Both the position numbers and the translations under genes were made by a program. Positions 18,382-26,889 of a DNA stretch of 64,000 bases are shown here, piece by piece (position 1 is the first letter of the stretch; the number at the start of each line of letters is the position of its first letter). The stretch is from Loigolactobacillus coryniformis subsp. coryniformis KCTC 3167 = DSM 20001 (GTDB lineage: Bacteria > Bacillota > Bacilli > Lactobacillales > Lactobacillaceae), in assembly GCF_002706425.1 (NCBI RefSeq), contig NZ_CP017713.1, positions 1,984,001 through 2,048,000 of the forward strand, written 5' to 3'. Below the pieces are notes generated by a model. It did no database searches. It saw only the letters and a list, made by a program, of their open reading frames with translations, and was not told where the DNA came from.

Positions 18382-19865
18382 CAGCACTTTACAGCTTTTC
18401 ACTGACCCCCGACCAACAAGAAGCCAACCACTGAATCACCACTTTGGCCGGTGTTGTTTTTAACCGCCTTTGCACTTGCCGCGCTAAACTAGCCAAAAAC
18501 AGCGCCGCTTGAATTTGCCGACTTAACCAGAGTTTGCGTTCACGCAAACTTTTGGTTACCAAAAAAGCTAAACTAGGTTGGGTCAATGGCAATACGATCA
18601 TCAAGGTATACGCCGTATTCAATAAATGATGATCGGCTTCAATCTTGGCTACTGAACGCACGGCGTAATCACCGAAGTGCCAGAATGTTTTCATTTCATA
18701 AAAATAGGTCTCGATCGCCCAACGTTTTTGATAGTAGGCCAACGCTCGTAGCGCTGGCGCAGGGGCGCTGGTCTCCGGCGTCCGATAGGTGAGCTGGGTC
18801 GGATCAACGGCTAGGGTTTCGGTTGTGATCGCCGCTAATTCTTCGGGCGCGCTCGTCGCCATGAACAGACGACAAGTCGTCTTGCGTTGTACGCGGATCA
18901 TGTAAACTGGCTGGGGCATCAAGCGTGTCAGACACCGCACTATACCGATCTGATCTCCGGCCGAACAAAGATTTAATGCAATATTTCCCAAATGGATCTG
19001 GTCACCATATTTCCGCGGCCGACCGCGCTTACCGGTGCGTTTGGGTAAGCCAAACATGGCGGTATCTTTACGCACATTGGCGATCATAGCTAGATTAGGT
19101 TGCGTCATGACCAGTTGGTTGATCTCAGCTTTGGGATACCAACTGTCACACAGTAGGAACACTTGTTGGTCGCTGGCGATCGATTTCAAAGTCGTCTTGA
19201 TCATTTGCGCCGCTTGCTGGTATTTGGTCGCCTGTTCCGCCTGATAAAGGTGCGTGGCTAACGGCAAGAACGTATAAACTGGCTGGTCATCTTGGTCCCG
19301 CTGTGTTGGGATCATCAGACCTAAAGTAACGAAATCATGGGCATTGACGAGCCGCTTACCCGTATGTGCGGCGTGATCGAATAGATATTTGACGCCGGTA
19401 AATTTGTGGCCGAACTTGGGTTGGACCGTGTCATCCAGAACCAATAATAAGGGCAAGTCCTGACAAGTAGTGGGAATCAAGGTCAGTAAATACGTCAAGT
19501 TGCGCACTTCTAACTGTGGCAAGTGGTTACCGATCACTGCCAAAGCCCGATAAAACGTGTTCAAAGAATGCTTCGTCACCCGGCCCAGAAATTGTTCAAA
19601 TAAGTGGCGGATCGAGTGGCGGTCACCGATCACTAACAACGCTAGACACAACCAAAAATAGTTAAGGCCCATTGGCTTAGACAAGCCAGCCGCTTTTAAA
19701 TCAGAAAAATAGGCGTGGAGGGTGGTTAAAAGTGATGATTTTTGATAAAATGAGTTCAACACGAATCCTTCTTTCTAAATGGTTTTTTGTCGAACTCATT
19801 TTAGCAAAGAATAGGCATTCGTGCCTTTTTATATCCAAATTTTTTTAAAAAGCTGTAAAGTGCTG
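18382..19865 (-). mobile_element. IS4-type insertion sequence at the prophage deletion junction
   Basis: A 1484-bp element with perfect 18-bp terminal inverted repeats CAGCACTTTACAGCTTTT (18382-18399 and 19848-19865). No target duplication is visible: the left flank ends ATAAAC and the right flank starts TCATATG. It joins the 3' part of the tape measure gene to a truncated early gene, consistent with an adjacent deletion. Confidence 0.88.
18389..19762 (-). CDS. IS4-superfamily DDE transposase
   Basis: A 457-residue transposase. DDE residues can be placed as D in LVLDDTVQPK, D in LLCDSWYPK and E in the Y-x-x-R-W-x-I-E-x-x-x-x-E-M-K signature (YQKRWAIETYFYEMK), which is the IS4 hallmark. Starts at GTG. 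No frameshift or stop is seen, so the element may be active. Confidence 0.9.
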   Translation of the reverse strand: MLNSFYQKSSLLTTLHAYFSDLKAAGLSKPMGLNYFWLCLALLVIGDRHSIRHLFEQFLGRVTKHSLNTFYRALAVIGNHLPQLEVRNLTYLLTLIPTTCQDLPLLLVLDDTVQPKFGHKFTGVKYLFDHAAHTGKRLVNAHDFVTLGLMIPTQRDQDDQPVYTFLPLATHLYQAEQATKYQQAAQMIKTTLKSIASDQQVFLLCDSWYPKAEINQLVMTQPNLAMIANVRKDTAMFGLPKRTGKRGRPRKYGDQIHLGNIALNLCSAGDQIGIVRCLTRLMPQPVYMIRVQRKTTCRLFMATSAPEELAAITTETLAVDPTQLTYRTPETSAPAPALRALAYYQKRWAIETYFYEMKTFWHFGDYAVRSVAKIEADHHLLNTAYTLMIVLPLTQPSLAFLVTKSLRERKLWLSRQIQAALFLASLARQVQRRLKTTPAKVVIQWLASCWSGVSEKL

Positions 19866-19989
19866 TCATATGAGCGCCGTAAGCCATTTCTTTTTGAGAT
19901 AAGCCTGTATTGTGCTGTGCCTTTCTCCATATCCTTGTTAAATCCACTAACTTCACCTTCCAATCGTTAAATAATTCGGGAAATATCAA
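19866..19989 (-). pseudogene. Truncated phage early-region gene
   Basis: The open frame starts near a TTG at 19989 and runs FPELFNDWKVKLVDLTRIW and GLSQKEMAYGAHMT, then enters the IS element. Its native C-terminus is lost. About 41 residues remain and no family is recognised. It marks the right side of the deletion that removed the phage early, packaging and head genes. Confidence 0.5.
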
Positions 19990-20034
19990 TTCCCGATTCA
20001 GGCATACATCTCTTAAAATAAGAGATATAGAACC

Positions 20035-20196
20035 TTAGAAATTCTCAACGAGCTCTTCACTAATTTCATGTTCAACTCGATGCTGTTCAATTTCGACTAA
20101 ACCAGCTAATGCTCGATCACTCATATTTTTTAGTACTACCAACGCAACATCTGGCCGAGCGGCTTGTGCGTATTTAATCATTGATTCGCGTGACAT
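20035..20196 (-). CDS. Small phage protein, 53 residues
   Basis: Starts MSRESMIKYAQAARPDVALVV behind GGCGGTGAT and ends ELVENF. Mostly helical and acidic at the C-terminus. Small proteins of this kind are common just downstream of cro in lactobacillal phages. Function unknown. Confidence 0.55.
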   Translation of the reverse strand: MSRESMIKYAQAARPDVALVVLKNMSDRALAGLVEIEQHRVEHEISEELVENF

Positions 20197-20210
20197 ATGA
20201 TCACCGCCTT

Positions 20211-20234
20211 TCATAGGATTGAATTAAGCTGATC
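20211..20234 (-). other. Very short ORF or gene remnant after the Cro-like gene
   Basis: A GGAGG site is followed by a possible 12-codon frame, MELTQDQLNSIL, which ends just before the ribosome site of the 53-residue gene. It may be a leader peptide or the decayed start of a small protein. Coordinates are approximate and the evidence is only the ribosome site. Confidence 0.25.
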
Positions 20235-20252
20235 CTGAGTGAGTTCCATTAA

Positions 20253-20525
20253 TCAGCCCACCTCCTGTTTCGATTTTTTGATACGTTTCGTATCTAATAA
20301 AGGTAAAAAAATATCTGGAAAAAGATAAGAAGCATCTTTATTAAAAAAATCAACATATTTTTTTGTCATTGTCATACCTGGATTACGATCACCAGATTCA
20401 ATTTTTCTGACTGTTATCTCCGCAATGTTCAGTTTTAGCGCTAATTCAGATTGTGTTAGATCTAGTTTTTTACGTTCATTGCGCAATGCTGCTCTTGTTT
20501 GTATTTTCGTTTTAATCACCTCCAA
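20253..20525 (-). CDS. Cro-like XRE-family regulator
   Basis: A 90-residue DNA-binding protein with an HTH_3 domain at about 18-70 (RKKLDLTQSELALKLNI, then EITVRKIESGDRNPG). It is divergent from the CI-like gene across a region with three GATAC palindromes, the standard genetic-switch arrangement. Its promoter has -35 TTGACG (20579-20584) and -10 TATTAT (20556-20561), with the middle operator in the 17-bp spacer. Probably the lytic-side regulator. Confidence 0.8.
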   Translation of the reverse strand: MEVIKTKIQTRAALRNERKKLDLTQSELALKLNIAEITVRKIESGDRNPGMTMTKKYVDFFNKDASYLFPDIFLPLLDTKRIKKSKQEVG

Positions 20526-20530
20526 TTACA

Positions 20531-20637
20531 GATACAAATCGTATCAACAGTTATTATAATAAACGATACTAAACGTATCGTCAATAGCTAAATTGATATT
20601 TTTTGTATCTTTTCGATTTTTAGATACAAAATGTATC
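20531..20637. promoter_or_regulatory. Prophage switch region with three operators
   Basis: Three perfect 15-bp palindromes of form GATAC-N5-GTATC lie at 20531-20545, 20565-20579 and 20623-20637. The second sits between the -35 and -10 boxes of the leftward promoter, so binding would block it. A fourth half site (GATAC) is at 20646-20650. These are the likely CI/Cro operators. Confidence 0.8.
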
Positions 20638-20676
20638 TATACAGTGATACAATTCATTACGAAAGGCGGTGTTTTT

Positions 20677-21066
20677 ATGCTGGGTGAACGGCTAAAAGAA
20701 CTTCGAAAAAATAAGGCACAAACCCAAGAACAAGTTGCAAAGTATCTTGGTATTTCCCGTGCCGCCTACTCTCATTTTGAGAACAATAGAAATGAACCCG
20801 ACTATAGCACCTTAGATAAATTAGCTAACTACTACGGGGTTACGACCGATTATTTATTAGAGAGGAATAATACACCTCAATGGGCCGATAAACGTGATAC
20901 AACGGATCTAAAAAAATTTCTAGATGATGATTCGGGTATGACTTACGATGGTGATAACTTAACCGAAGAAGAAAATGAACAACTGCGTGTTGCTCTTACA
21001 CAAATATTTTGGAAACGTCGCCGAGCTGAACGCAAGATTTCACGCGACACTGAAGAAAATCTATAA
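20677..21066 (+). CDS. CI-like phage repressor (XRE family)
   Basis: A 129-residue protein with an HTH_3 domain at residues 5-60 (RLKELRKNKAQTQEQVAKYL, SRAAYSHFENNRNEPD) and an acidic C-terminal region ending in an Arg/Lys-rich segment. The ATG at 20677 follows AAAGGCGG and fits the family start; there is no C-terminal peptidase domain. Small repressors of this type are destabilised by a linked ImmA protease, here the next gene. It reads away from the Cro-like gene. Confidence 0.85.
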   Translation: MLGERLKELRKNKAQTQEQVAKYLGISRAAYSHFENNRNEPDYSTLDKLANYYGVTTDYLLERNNTPQWADKRDTTDLKKFLDDDSGMTYDGDNLTEEENEQLRVALTQIFWKRRRAERKISRDTEENL

Positions 21067-21083
21067 GTGATGTGATTGGGTTT

Positions 21084-21518
21084 ATGAAAGAAGATTTAGA
21101 GACGGTTATCGGGTATATGGGTCACCGTTATAAAACATTTGATCCGTTTGTTATTGCGGAAAAATTAAATGTTCAAGTGGAATGGCAAAATTTCGGAGAA
21201 CGACCTATCGGTGAAACAAAGTATTATCCTACTATGAATGGTAATAAAGCACCTATCATTCTACTAAATGAAAAAGTACGTGATAGACCTGAGCGATATT
21301 TTGCAATGGCCCATGAATTGGGTCATGTGATTGAGCATGAAGGATTAGAAAGCTACTATGAATTCAATCGTCGTAATCGTAGCAAAGTTGAAGTTGAAGC
21401 GGATACCTTTGCAGCGCATCTACTCACTAACCTATTTGTTGAAGAACATGATCGAGCTGCAAACAATTATCAAGAACTCGTTTGGACATATGGCTTTCCT
21501 AAAATGAGTTCATACTAA
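21084..21518 (+). CDS. ImmA/IrrE-family metallopeptidase
   Basis: A 144-residue zinc peptidase with the HELGH motif (FAMAHELGHVIEHEG, about residues 75-89) and a downstream glutamate in EVEADTFAAHLL that completes the metal site. In ICEBs1, ImmA cleaves the adjacent repressor to induce the element; the same pairing is seen here. The start is uncertain: an ATG at 21084 or a GTG at 21072, neither with a strong ribosome site, so translation may be coupled to the repressor gene. Confidence 0.85.
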   Translation: MKEDLETVIGYMGHRYKTFDPFVIAEKLNVQVEWQNFGERPIGETKYYPTMNGNKAPIILLNEKVRDRPERYFAMAHELGHVIEHEGLESYYEFNRRNRSKVEVEADTFAAHLLTNLFVEEHDRAANNYQELVWTYGFPKMSSY

Positions 21519-21534
21519 ATTTGGAGGAATTAAA

Positions 21535-22458
21535 ATGAAAAAACTGTTGGGTTTATTAAGCGTGGGGATTATTTCTTTGGGATTAGCTGGATGCGGTCAA
21601 CAAAATAAGACGAAAAACAAACAGGAAAAGGCACTCACTGTATCCGTAGATAAACGTACTTACGATGTACGTACTTCTGGTAATGATGATATTTATGATA
21701 CGGCTTTGGTTACAGGAAAGACAACTCCTGGTGCAAAAGTTTACGTTAATGATTCGGGAAAAGAAAAAGCAGAGAATTGGCATGGTGAAGATACGGCGGA
21801 TAGCAACGGGCTTTTTAAAATTAAAGTCTACAACGGCTCAGAAAAAGTTTTTCATTATGTAGTTTATTCAAAATTAAAAGGGAAGATTTCAAAAGAAGTT
21901 CCAATTAGTATTAAAGACCATGAATCTTCAATTGACGACCAAAGAGCCTCTACGTACGTCTCAGATGATTCAAGCTCTAAAGACTCTTCGACTGCTTCAA
22001 CTGGTAACGATACTTACAGTAGTGTTAAAAACTATAACGTTAACTGGTCAGATAACAGTTGGGCAGGATTAAATATTTCTATTGATAAAGTTGATGTAGG
22101 AGCATTGAAGTCACCTGAAGAAACAACTGACAACGCTGAAGCAAATGGTATTATTCGTGTTCATTTTACCATTAACAATACCCAACGCGACCTGTCCACC
22201 TACCCTAACCAGGCTACACTGCAAACAAGCGATGGTCAGCAAATTGATGCTGACTTATCAGACAGTGATGATATTGGTGGTGATTTTATGCAAGGTACCC
22301 AAAAAGACGGATATGTATATTTTCTTGTGCCTACATTAGACAACGCCTCAGATATTACAAATATTCGCTTAAAGTTTGATGGCGATTATGATACTGATAA
22401 CTATGAGGACGATAATTCAATGCATAGCTTCGATACAGGAATAATTAATTTAAATTGA
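21535..22458 (+). CDS. Prophage lipoprotein with DUF4352-like domain
   Basis: A 307-residue secreted lipoprotein. The signal peptide ends in a lipobox, LAGC, with Cys at residue 20. A beta-rich region with a PGAKVYV segment (about 35-125) is followed by a Ser-rich linker (about 135-165). A second beta-rich domain (about 170-300) contains IRVHFTINNTQRD and LQTSDGQQID, the pattern of telobox/DUF4352-type extracellular domains. It lies between immA and the integrase, where lysogenic-conversion or superinfection-exclusion lipoproteins are often found. Starts behind TTGGAGGAA. Confidence 0.7.
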   Translation: MKKLLGLLSVGIISLGLAGCGQQNKTKNKQEKALTVSVDKRTYDVRTSGNDDIYDTALVTGKTTPGAKVYVNDSGKEKAENWHGEDTADSNGLFKIKVYNGSEKVFHYVVYSKLKGKISKEVPISIKDHESSIDDQRASTYVSDDSSSKDSSTASTGNDTYSSVKNYNVNWSDNSWAGLNISIDKVDVGALKSPEETTDNAEANGIIRVHFTINNTQRDLSTYPNQATLQTSDGQQIDADLSDSDDIGGDFMQGTQKDGYVYFLVPTLDNASDITNIRLKFDGDYDTDNYEDDNSMHSFDTGIINLN

Positions 22459-22530
22459 TGTAATTGATTATGCTATTCAGCACTTGAACGACTAAATAAA
22501 GTAATTTGTAATAAAAATGGAGGCATAGAA

Positions 22531-23094
22531 ATGAAAAAATTAGTCAGTTTAGGCATGATCACACTGGCTACCCTATCGTTGGCAGCGTGTGGGAATAATA
22601 GTTCAGCAAATAAAGATAGCTCATCGTCAAAGGCTCGCTCTGAAAGCATCGCTAAAGCTAATAAGGCTAAAAAAGAATCATGGGCGAAAAAAGTCTCTTT
22701 AGCTAAGGCTAAATCAGAGTCAAAAGCTAAAGCTACTAGTGAATCACAAGCTAAGGCAGCATCTGAAAGTAGCGCTAAGGCGGCTAGTGAAGCTGCAGCA
22801 AGTTCTAGTGTCGCCGCAGAATCTGAATCTGCAGCAGCTGCCTCATCTCAGGCCGCTGCAAGCTCGTCACAAGCAGCTGCGCAATCTAGTCAGCAAAATA
22901 CTAGTCAAGCTGCAAATGGGCAGTCTATTTCAACAGATGAAAATACGCTAACTGGTTTCGTAAATAAATACGGCATGTCACCGGCTGCTTATAAAATGGT
23001 ACATGATGGCATGACACCACAGCAAGCCTTAGCTGCCACACCAGATAATATGGAGACGTCAGGGGAAATTCAAACTGAACACTCACCACAGTAA
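22531..23094 (+). CDS. Prophage lipoprotein with long Ala/Ser/Lys-rich stalk
   Basis: A 187-residue lipoprotein with lipobox LAAC (Cys at residue 20), a 100-residue low-complexity stalk of Lys-Ala-Ser repeats turning to Ala-Ser-Gln, and a short C-terminal domain (TGFVNKYGMSPAAYKMVHDG). That domain is helix-turn-helix-like, reminiscent of the extracellular repeats of Ltp, the TP-J34 superinfection-exclusion lipoprotein; that likeness is by eye only. The position between repressor and integrase supports such a role. Confidence 0.65.
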   Translation: MKKLVSLGMITLATLSLAACGNNSSANKDSSSSKARSESIAKANKAKKESWAKKVSLAKAKSESKAKATSESQAKAASESSAKAASEAAASSSVAAESESAAAASSQAAASSSQAAAQSSQQNTSQAANGQSISTDENTLTGFVNKYGMSPAAYKMVHDGMTPQQALAATPDNMETSGEIQTEHSPQ

Positions 23095-23104
23095 TTTAAA
23101 TTCT

Positions 23105-23152
23105 AAACCCGTCGATTTCGACTGGTTTAAACGAGGGCAGTTGCCCTTTTAT
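23105..23152 (+). terminator. Double-hairpin terminator after the lipoprotein genes
   Basis: A first hairpin AAACC-GTCGA / TCGAC-GGTTT (23105-23128) is followed by AGGGC-AGTT-GCCCT and a T-rich run (23134-23152). Confidence 0.7.
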
Positions 23153-23216
23153 TTAGCGTCCAAAAAGAACGTATGTACGTATATTTAAGCAAAAATTCCA
23201 TAAAGGAGTTGTTTTT

Positions 23217-24407
23217 ATGGCTTCAATTTCCGAATATCAGCTAAAAAATGGACAAAAACGCTATAAAATTCAAGTTTACGGTGGTTTAGACCCATTAACA
23301 GGTAAAGAGTCCAGAATAATTCGTAAAGGCTTTAAACGAGCTAAGGACGCCAAATTAGCAGCTAATAAATTAGAAAACGACATAGCAAATGGTCAACACA
23401 AAAAAACTGACTTAACGATTGGTGATTTTCTCACCCAATGGATTACCGAATTAAAGGTCAACGTTAAGGAAGGGAGCATGATTCTCTACCGTTATAATAT
23501 TAACCATTATTTAATTCCAACGATCGGAAAAATCAGGTTGTCTAAATACAACCTAGCTCAGCATCAGATTTTTATCAATAAATTATTTAACGAAAAAAAT
23601 CTCAGTTTAAACACAGTTAAACTGATCAATGGTACACTCAGTAATGCCTTTAAAAAAGCAGTAAAAATTGGTTATGTCGAAAAGAATCCGACCATTGGCA
23701 CAGAATTCATTAAAACTAAAGTGGACGCTGAAAAAAGAAAGGTACTACATTATTGGGAGAATGATCAAGTTACTAAGTTCCTAGAAGCTGCTAAAAATGA
23801 GCGCGACCAAGTTTGGTATTATTTTTTTCTTACGATCATAGACACCGGTTTACGTAAAGGCGAAGCAATGGCCTTGCGCTGGTCTGATATTAGTTTTAAA
23901 AACAATACGCTCACCGTCAATAAAACACGGATTTACCGCGATGAACATGGCAACGATGAAATAGCCTTGGATTATCCTAAAACGGCTAATTCTGTACGTA
24001 CCATTCCCCTATCGCACCGTCTTGGTAAAACATTGCGCGAACTATACAGATTGCAGCATCCTAATGTGGTAAAGGTTGATACGGCATCGATACCTCTAGA
24101 AAAAATTAAACTACCAATTAGAGATTTTATTTTCGTTTATAAATTTGGCAAAGGCTTACCCTTACGCTCAAAATCGACCAATGGTGCATTTGACCGTATC
24201 ACTAAACGCGCTGGACTACCCCACATTAAAATCCATGATTTGAGACATACGCATGCCGTGCTATTACGTCAAGCCGGAGTAAGCCTTGACGACATAAAAG
24301 ATTTACTTGGTCATAAAGATATTTCGACTACTCAAATTTACGCACACATTACGCCACAAGTTAAAGAAAAAGCCATGGATAAATACGATCAATTAATTAA
24401 TCATTAA
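23217..24407 (+). CDS. int: Phage tyrosine-family integrase
   Basis: A 396-residue site-specific recombinase. It has an N-terminal arm-binding domain (about 1-55), a SAM-like core-binding domain (about 65-165) and the catalytic domain (about 185-385). The Arg lies in DTGLRKGEA, the H-x-x-R box in HDLRHTH, a His in LLGH and the nucleophilic Tyr in TQIYAHI. AAGGAG precedes the ATG. It sits 120 bases from the right att core in pgi, as expected for an enzyme integrating there. Confidence 0.95.
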   Translation: MASISEYQLKNGQKRYKIQVYGGLDPLTGKESRIIRKGFKRAKDAKLAANKLENDIANGQHKKTDLTIGDFLTQWITELKVNVKEGSMILYRYNINHYLIPTIGKIRLSKYNLAQHQIFINKLFNEKNLSLNTVKLINGTLSNAFKKAVKIGYVEKNPTIGTEFIKTKVDAEKRKVLHYWENDQVTKFLEAAKNERDQVWYYFFLTIIDTGLRKGEAMALRWSDISFKNNTLTVNKTRIYRDEHGNDEIALDYPKTANSVRTIPLSHRLGKTLRELYRLQHPNVVKVDTASIPLEKIKLPIRDFIFVYKFGKGLPLRSKSTNGAFDRITKRAGLPHIKIHDLRHTHAVLLRQAGVSLDDIKDLLGHKDISTTQIYAHITPQVKEKAMDKYDQLINH

Positions 24408-24416
24408 ACACAAAAA

Positions 24417-24503
24417 AAGCCCCACATAAGTCATCAAAAACACGATATCGTATACTTTATCGTATACTTTCATGTTTTATCGACCTATGTGGAGCCCTTT
24501 ATT
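24417..24503. terminator. Bidirectional terminator between integrase and pgi
   Basis: A stem formed by GCCCCACATAAGTC and GACCTATGTGGAGC (one mismatch) encloses about 55 bases. An A-rich run lies on the left and a T-rich run on the right, so it can serve int on the plus strand and pgi on the minus strand. The long loop carries the integrase arm-type repeats. Confidence 0.7.
24453..24473 (+). promoter_or_regulatory. Candidate integrase arm-type sites, right
   Basis: Two tandem TCGTATACTTT units in the same orientation as the pair at 4519-4541 near the left att core. They lie in the loop of the int/pgi terminator. Confidence 0.5.
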
Positions 24504-24529
24504 TTAGCTAAAGATACGCTACAAACGCC

Positions 24530-24607
24530 ATATTAAAGGCGTTCGTTCAATTCTTTACCAAGTTCTTCAAAGCCAGGTTTGCCTAGCAATGCGAACATGT
24601 TCTTCTT
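24530..24607. repeat. Prophage attachment site, right (phage-borne pgi 3' end)
   Basis: Perfect 78-base match to 4331-4408. The phage copy restores the last codons and the stop codon of pgi, so integration leaves the gene functional. Confidence 0.93.
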
Positions 24608-25873
24608 ATACGCTTCAACACCTGGTTGGTTGAATGGATTGATCCCGTTCAAATAGCCAGATACAGCAACAGCACGTTCAAAGAAGTAGATCAAGTAGCC
24701 TAAAGTGAAGGCATTTTGTTCTGGAATGTGTACACTCATAACTGGCACACCACCATCGTTATGCGCTAAAACAACCCCTTGATAAGCTTTAGTGTTAACA
24801 AAATCAATGGACTTACCTTGCAAATATGCCAAACCATCTAAGTCGCCTTCTTCAACAGGAACTGTCAAGTCATGAGTTGGTTTGTCAACTTTGACAACAG
24901 TTTCCATCAAATTACGACGGCCTTCTTGGATATACTGACCTAATGAATGCAAATCAGTAGTGAAGTTAGCTGAAGATGGGTAGATACCCTTTTGGTCCTT
25001 ACCTTCAGATTCACCCATCAATTGTTTCCACCATTCGGAGAAGTATTGCAAGGTTGGTTCGTAGTTTTCTAATAATTCAGTTGTGTAGCCTTTACGATAC
25101 AAAATGTTACGTAAAGCAGCATACTTGTAGGCATCATTTTTAGTGACATCTGGATCTGAATATTCGTCTTCCGCTGCAGCAGCACCTTGCATCAATTGAT
25201 CAACGTCGCCACCAGCAACCGCAATTGGTAATAAACCAACGGCAGTTAAAACAGTGAAGCGGCCACCAGTACCATCAGGAATAACAAAGCTCTCGTAGCC
25301 TTCAGCATCAGCTTCTTGCTTCAAAGCACCATTTGCTTTATCAGTTGTCGCGTAAATACGTTCTTTAGCGCCTTCTACACCATATTTAGCAATTAACTTT
25401 TCTTTGAAGACACGGAAAGCAATTGAAGGCTCAGTTGTTGTACCAGATTTAGAAATCACGTTGATCGAGAAATCACGGTCGCCGATTAATTCTAATAAGT
25501 CATGCAAGTATGATGAGCTGATTGAGTTACCAGCAAAGAATACTTGTGGGACTTGACGATCTGGTGCCATGTTATAGAATGTGCTGCTTAAAAAGTCAAT
25601 TGCAGCGCGGGCACCAAGGTATGAACCACCGATACCGATCGCAACGAAAACTTCAGAATCGTTTTGGATCTTCTTTGCTGCGGCTTTGATCCGTGCAAAT
25701 TCATCCTTATCATAATCATGTGGTAAGTGTAACCAATCACGCATTTGTGATTCCACACCTGTCCCATCGACCAATTGGTTATGTGCTGCAGTAACCATTG
25801 GTTGGATTTCATTTAATTCGTTATCATGAACGAACTGACTAACGGCGGAATCATCGAATGTAATATGTGCCAT
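24533..25873 (-). CDS. pgi: Glucose-6-phosphate isomerase
   Basis: Interconverts glucose 6-phosphate and fructose 6-phosphate in glycolysis. The 446-residue length is normal for Gram-positive PGI. Visible signatures include [13 protein letters not shown] (near residue 80), [10 protein letters not shown] (near 140, sugar-phosphate binding), [14 protein letters not shown] (PGI signature) and HNDGGVPVM with the downstream [10 protein letters not shown] segment near residue 420. Its last 24-25 codons come from the integrated phage att site. Monocistronic, with AGGGAGG before the ATG. Confidence 0.97.
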   Translation of the reverse strand: MAHITFDDSAVSQFVHDNELNEIQPMVTAAHNQLVDGTGVESQMRDWLHLPHDYDKDEFARIKAAAKKIQNDSEVFVAIGIGGSYLGARAAIDFLSSTFYNMAPDRQVPQVFFAGNSISSSYLHDLLELIGDRDFSINVISKSGTTTEPSIAFRVFKEKLIAKYGVEGAKERIYATTDKANGALKQEADAEGYESFVIPDGTGGRFTVLTAVGLLPIAVAGGDVDQLMQGAAAAEDEYSDPDVTKNDAYKYAALRNILYRKGYTTELLENYEPTLQYFSEWWKQLMGESEGKDQKGIYPSSANFTTDLHSLGQYIQEGRRNLMETVVKVDKPTHDLTVPVEEGDLDGLAYLQGKSIDFVNTKAYQGVVLAHNDGGVPVMSVHIPEQNAFTLGYLIYFFERAVAVSGYLNGINPFNQPGVEAYKKNMFALLGKPGFEELGKELNERL

Positions 25874-25981
25874 TAAAAATAGCCTCCCTTAATATAGTAA
25901 CTACCAGAAATAACTTTAGCCGCTTTGTTGCAAAATTGCAAGCAGGTTTATGCGTTGTAAGGGCTTTTAAAATCAAGGTAG

Positions 25982-26016
25982 AAAAAAACTGTCAGTAACA
26001 CGTGCACCAACAGTTT
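25982..26016 (-). terminator. Terminator of the glucose uptake gene
   Basis: Minus-strand AAACTGT / ACAGTTT stem with a 17-base upper part, followed by seven T, 12 bases after the stop codon of the glucose carrier gene. Confidence 0.75.
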
Positions 26017-26028
26017 GAATAATTCAAA

Positions 26029-26889
26029 TTATGCTTTCATGTAGCCGAGTAAAATCCCGCCACCGATAACAAATAAACAACCTACAACAACGTAGACCAT
26101 TTCACGTTTGGTTTTCTTTTCACCAAGTAAGAAGATACTACCCAACGTTGAAATAATGATCCCGGTTTGTGATAACGAATAAGAAACCGCTAAGCCAACT
26201 TTAGGGATTGAAAGGAACATGAAAATATTTCCGGCACCCCAGAGTAGACCAGTTAAAATATTTTTAACCGTCGCCATATTTTTAACGTCTTTGCCCATTG
26301 CCATCACGATTGCCCCGATCAACATACCAATTGCTTGTGGCAAAATAACCGCAATCGCATTAACTTGACCCCAATCGACAACGATTGTATAACCAACATA
26401 GCCGATCGTTGAAATCAAAAGGACCCGTAGTCCCCGGCTGAGTTCAGTATTTTCTTCTTTAACCACATGGCTAGCTGGATCATTGCGTGAAGTTAAGGTT
26501 GCCCCAACGATCAAGATGATCAAAGCTAAGACACCGAGACTAATTTCACGCCCATTTTGCCATTCATGGAATAACAAAGCACCGGCTAATGTGTTACCGA
26601 CTAATTGCATCCCTGTTGACATTGGTACTGTCCGGGAAACACCCATGATCTGCATTGATTGGAATTGTTGACCTTGACCAACACTCCATAATAAACCAGA
26701 TGCAATACCAACCAGGAATACCTTTACATTTAAGACAGGATGATAAGCAAAGTAAGCACCTAACGCAAAAACCAAAGCACCAATTGTCATTCCAAGGGTT
26801 TGCTGATGTGCGTTACCGCCGAGCTTGCCACTCACTAAACCGATACTGCCCCAACATAGTGCTGGGATCAGTGCAATTAAAATACTCAC
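26029..26889 (-). CDS. glcU: GRP-family glucose uptake protein (GlcU type)
   Basis: A 286-residue carrier with about ten transmembrane helices of the GRP/DMT superfamily; it takes up glucose without phosphorylation, driven by the proton gradient in characterised homologues. Family traits include the N-terminal LIPALCWGSIGLVSGKLGG, a WSVGQGQQFQSM motif and a GLLWGAGNIFMFLSIPK segment. The start is GTG behind TGAGGAAAA. Its location next to pgi fits a role in glucose entry into glycolysis. A cre-like site lies about 310 bases upstream. Confidence 0.88.
   Translation of the reverse strand: MSILIALIPALCWGSIGLVSGKLGGNAHQQTLGMTIGALVFALGAYFAYHPVLNVKVFLVGIASGLLWSVGQGQQFQSMQIMGVSRTVPMSTGMQLVGNTLAGALLFHEWQNGREISLGVLALIILIVGATLTSRNDPASHVVKEENTELSRGLRVLLISTIGYVGYTIVVDWGQVNAIAVILPQAIGMLIGAIVMAMGKDVKNMATVKNILTGLLWGAGNIFMFLSIPKVGLAVSYSLSQTGIIISTLGSIFLLGEKKTKREMVYVVVGCLFVIGGGILLGYMKA

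Noticed and set aside
22621-22890. Repetitive Ala/Ser/Lys codons considered as a DNA repeat array
   Set aside because: It lies within the lipoprotein frame and the units are not regular at nucleotide level; it is a low-complexity stalk.
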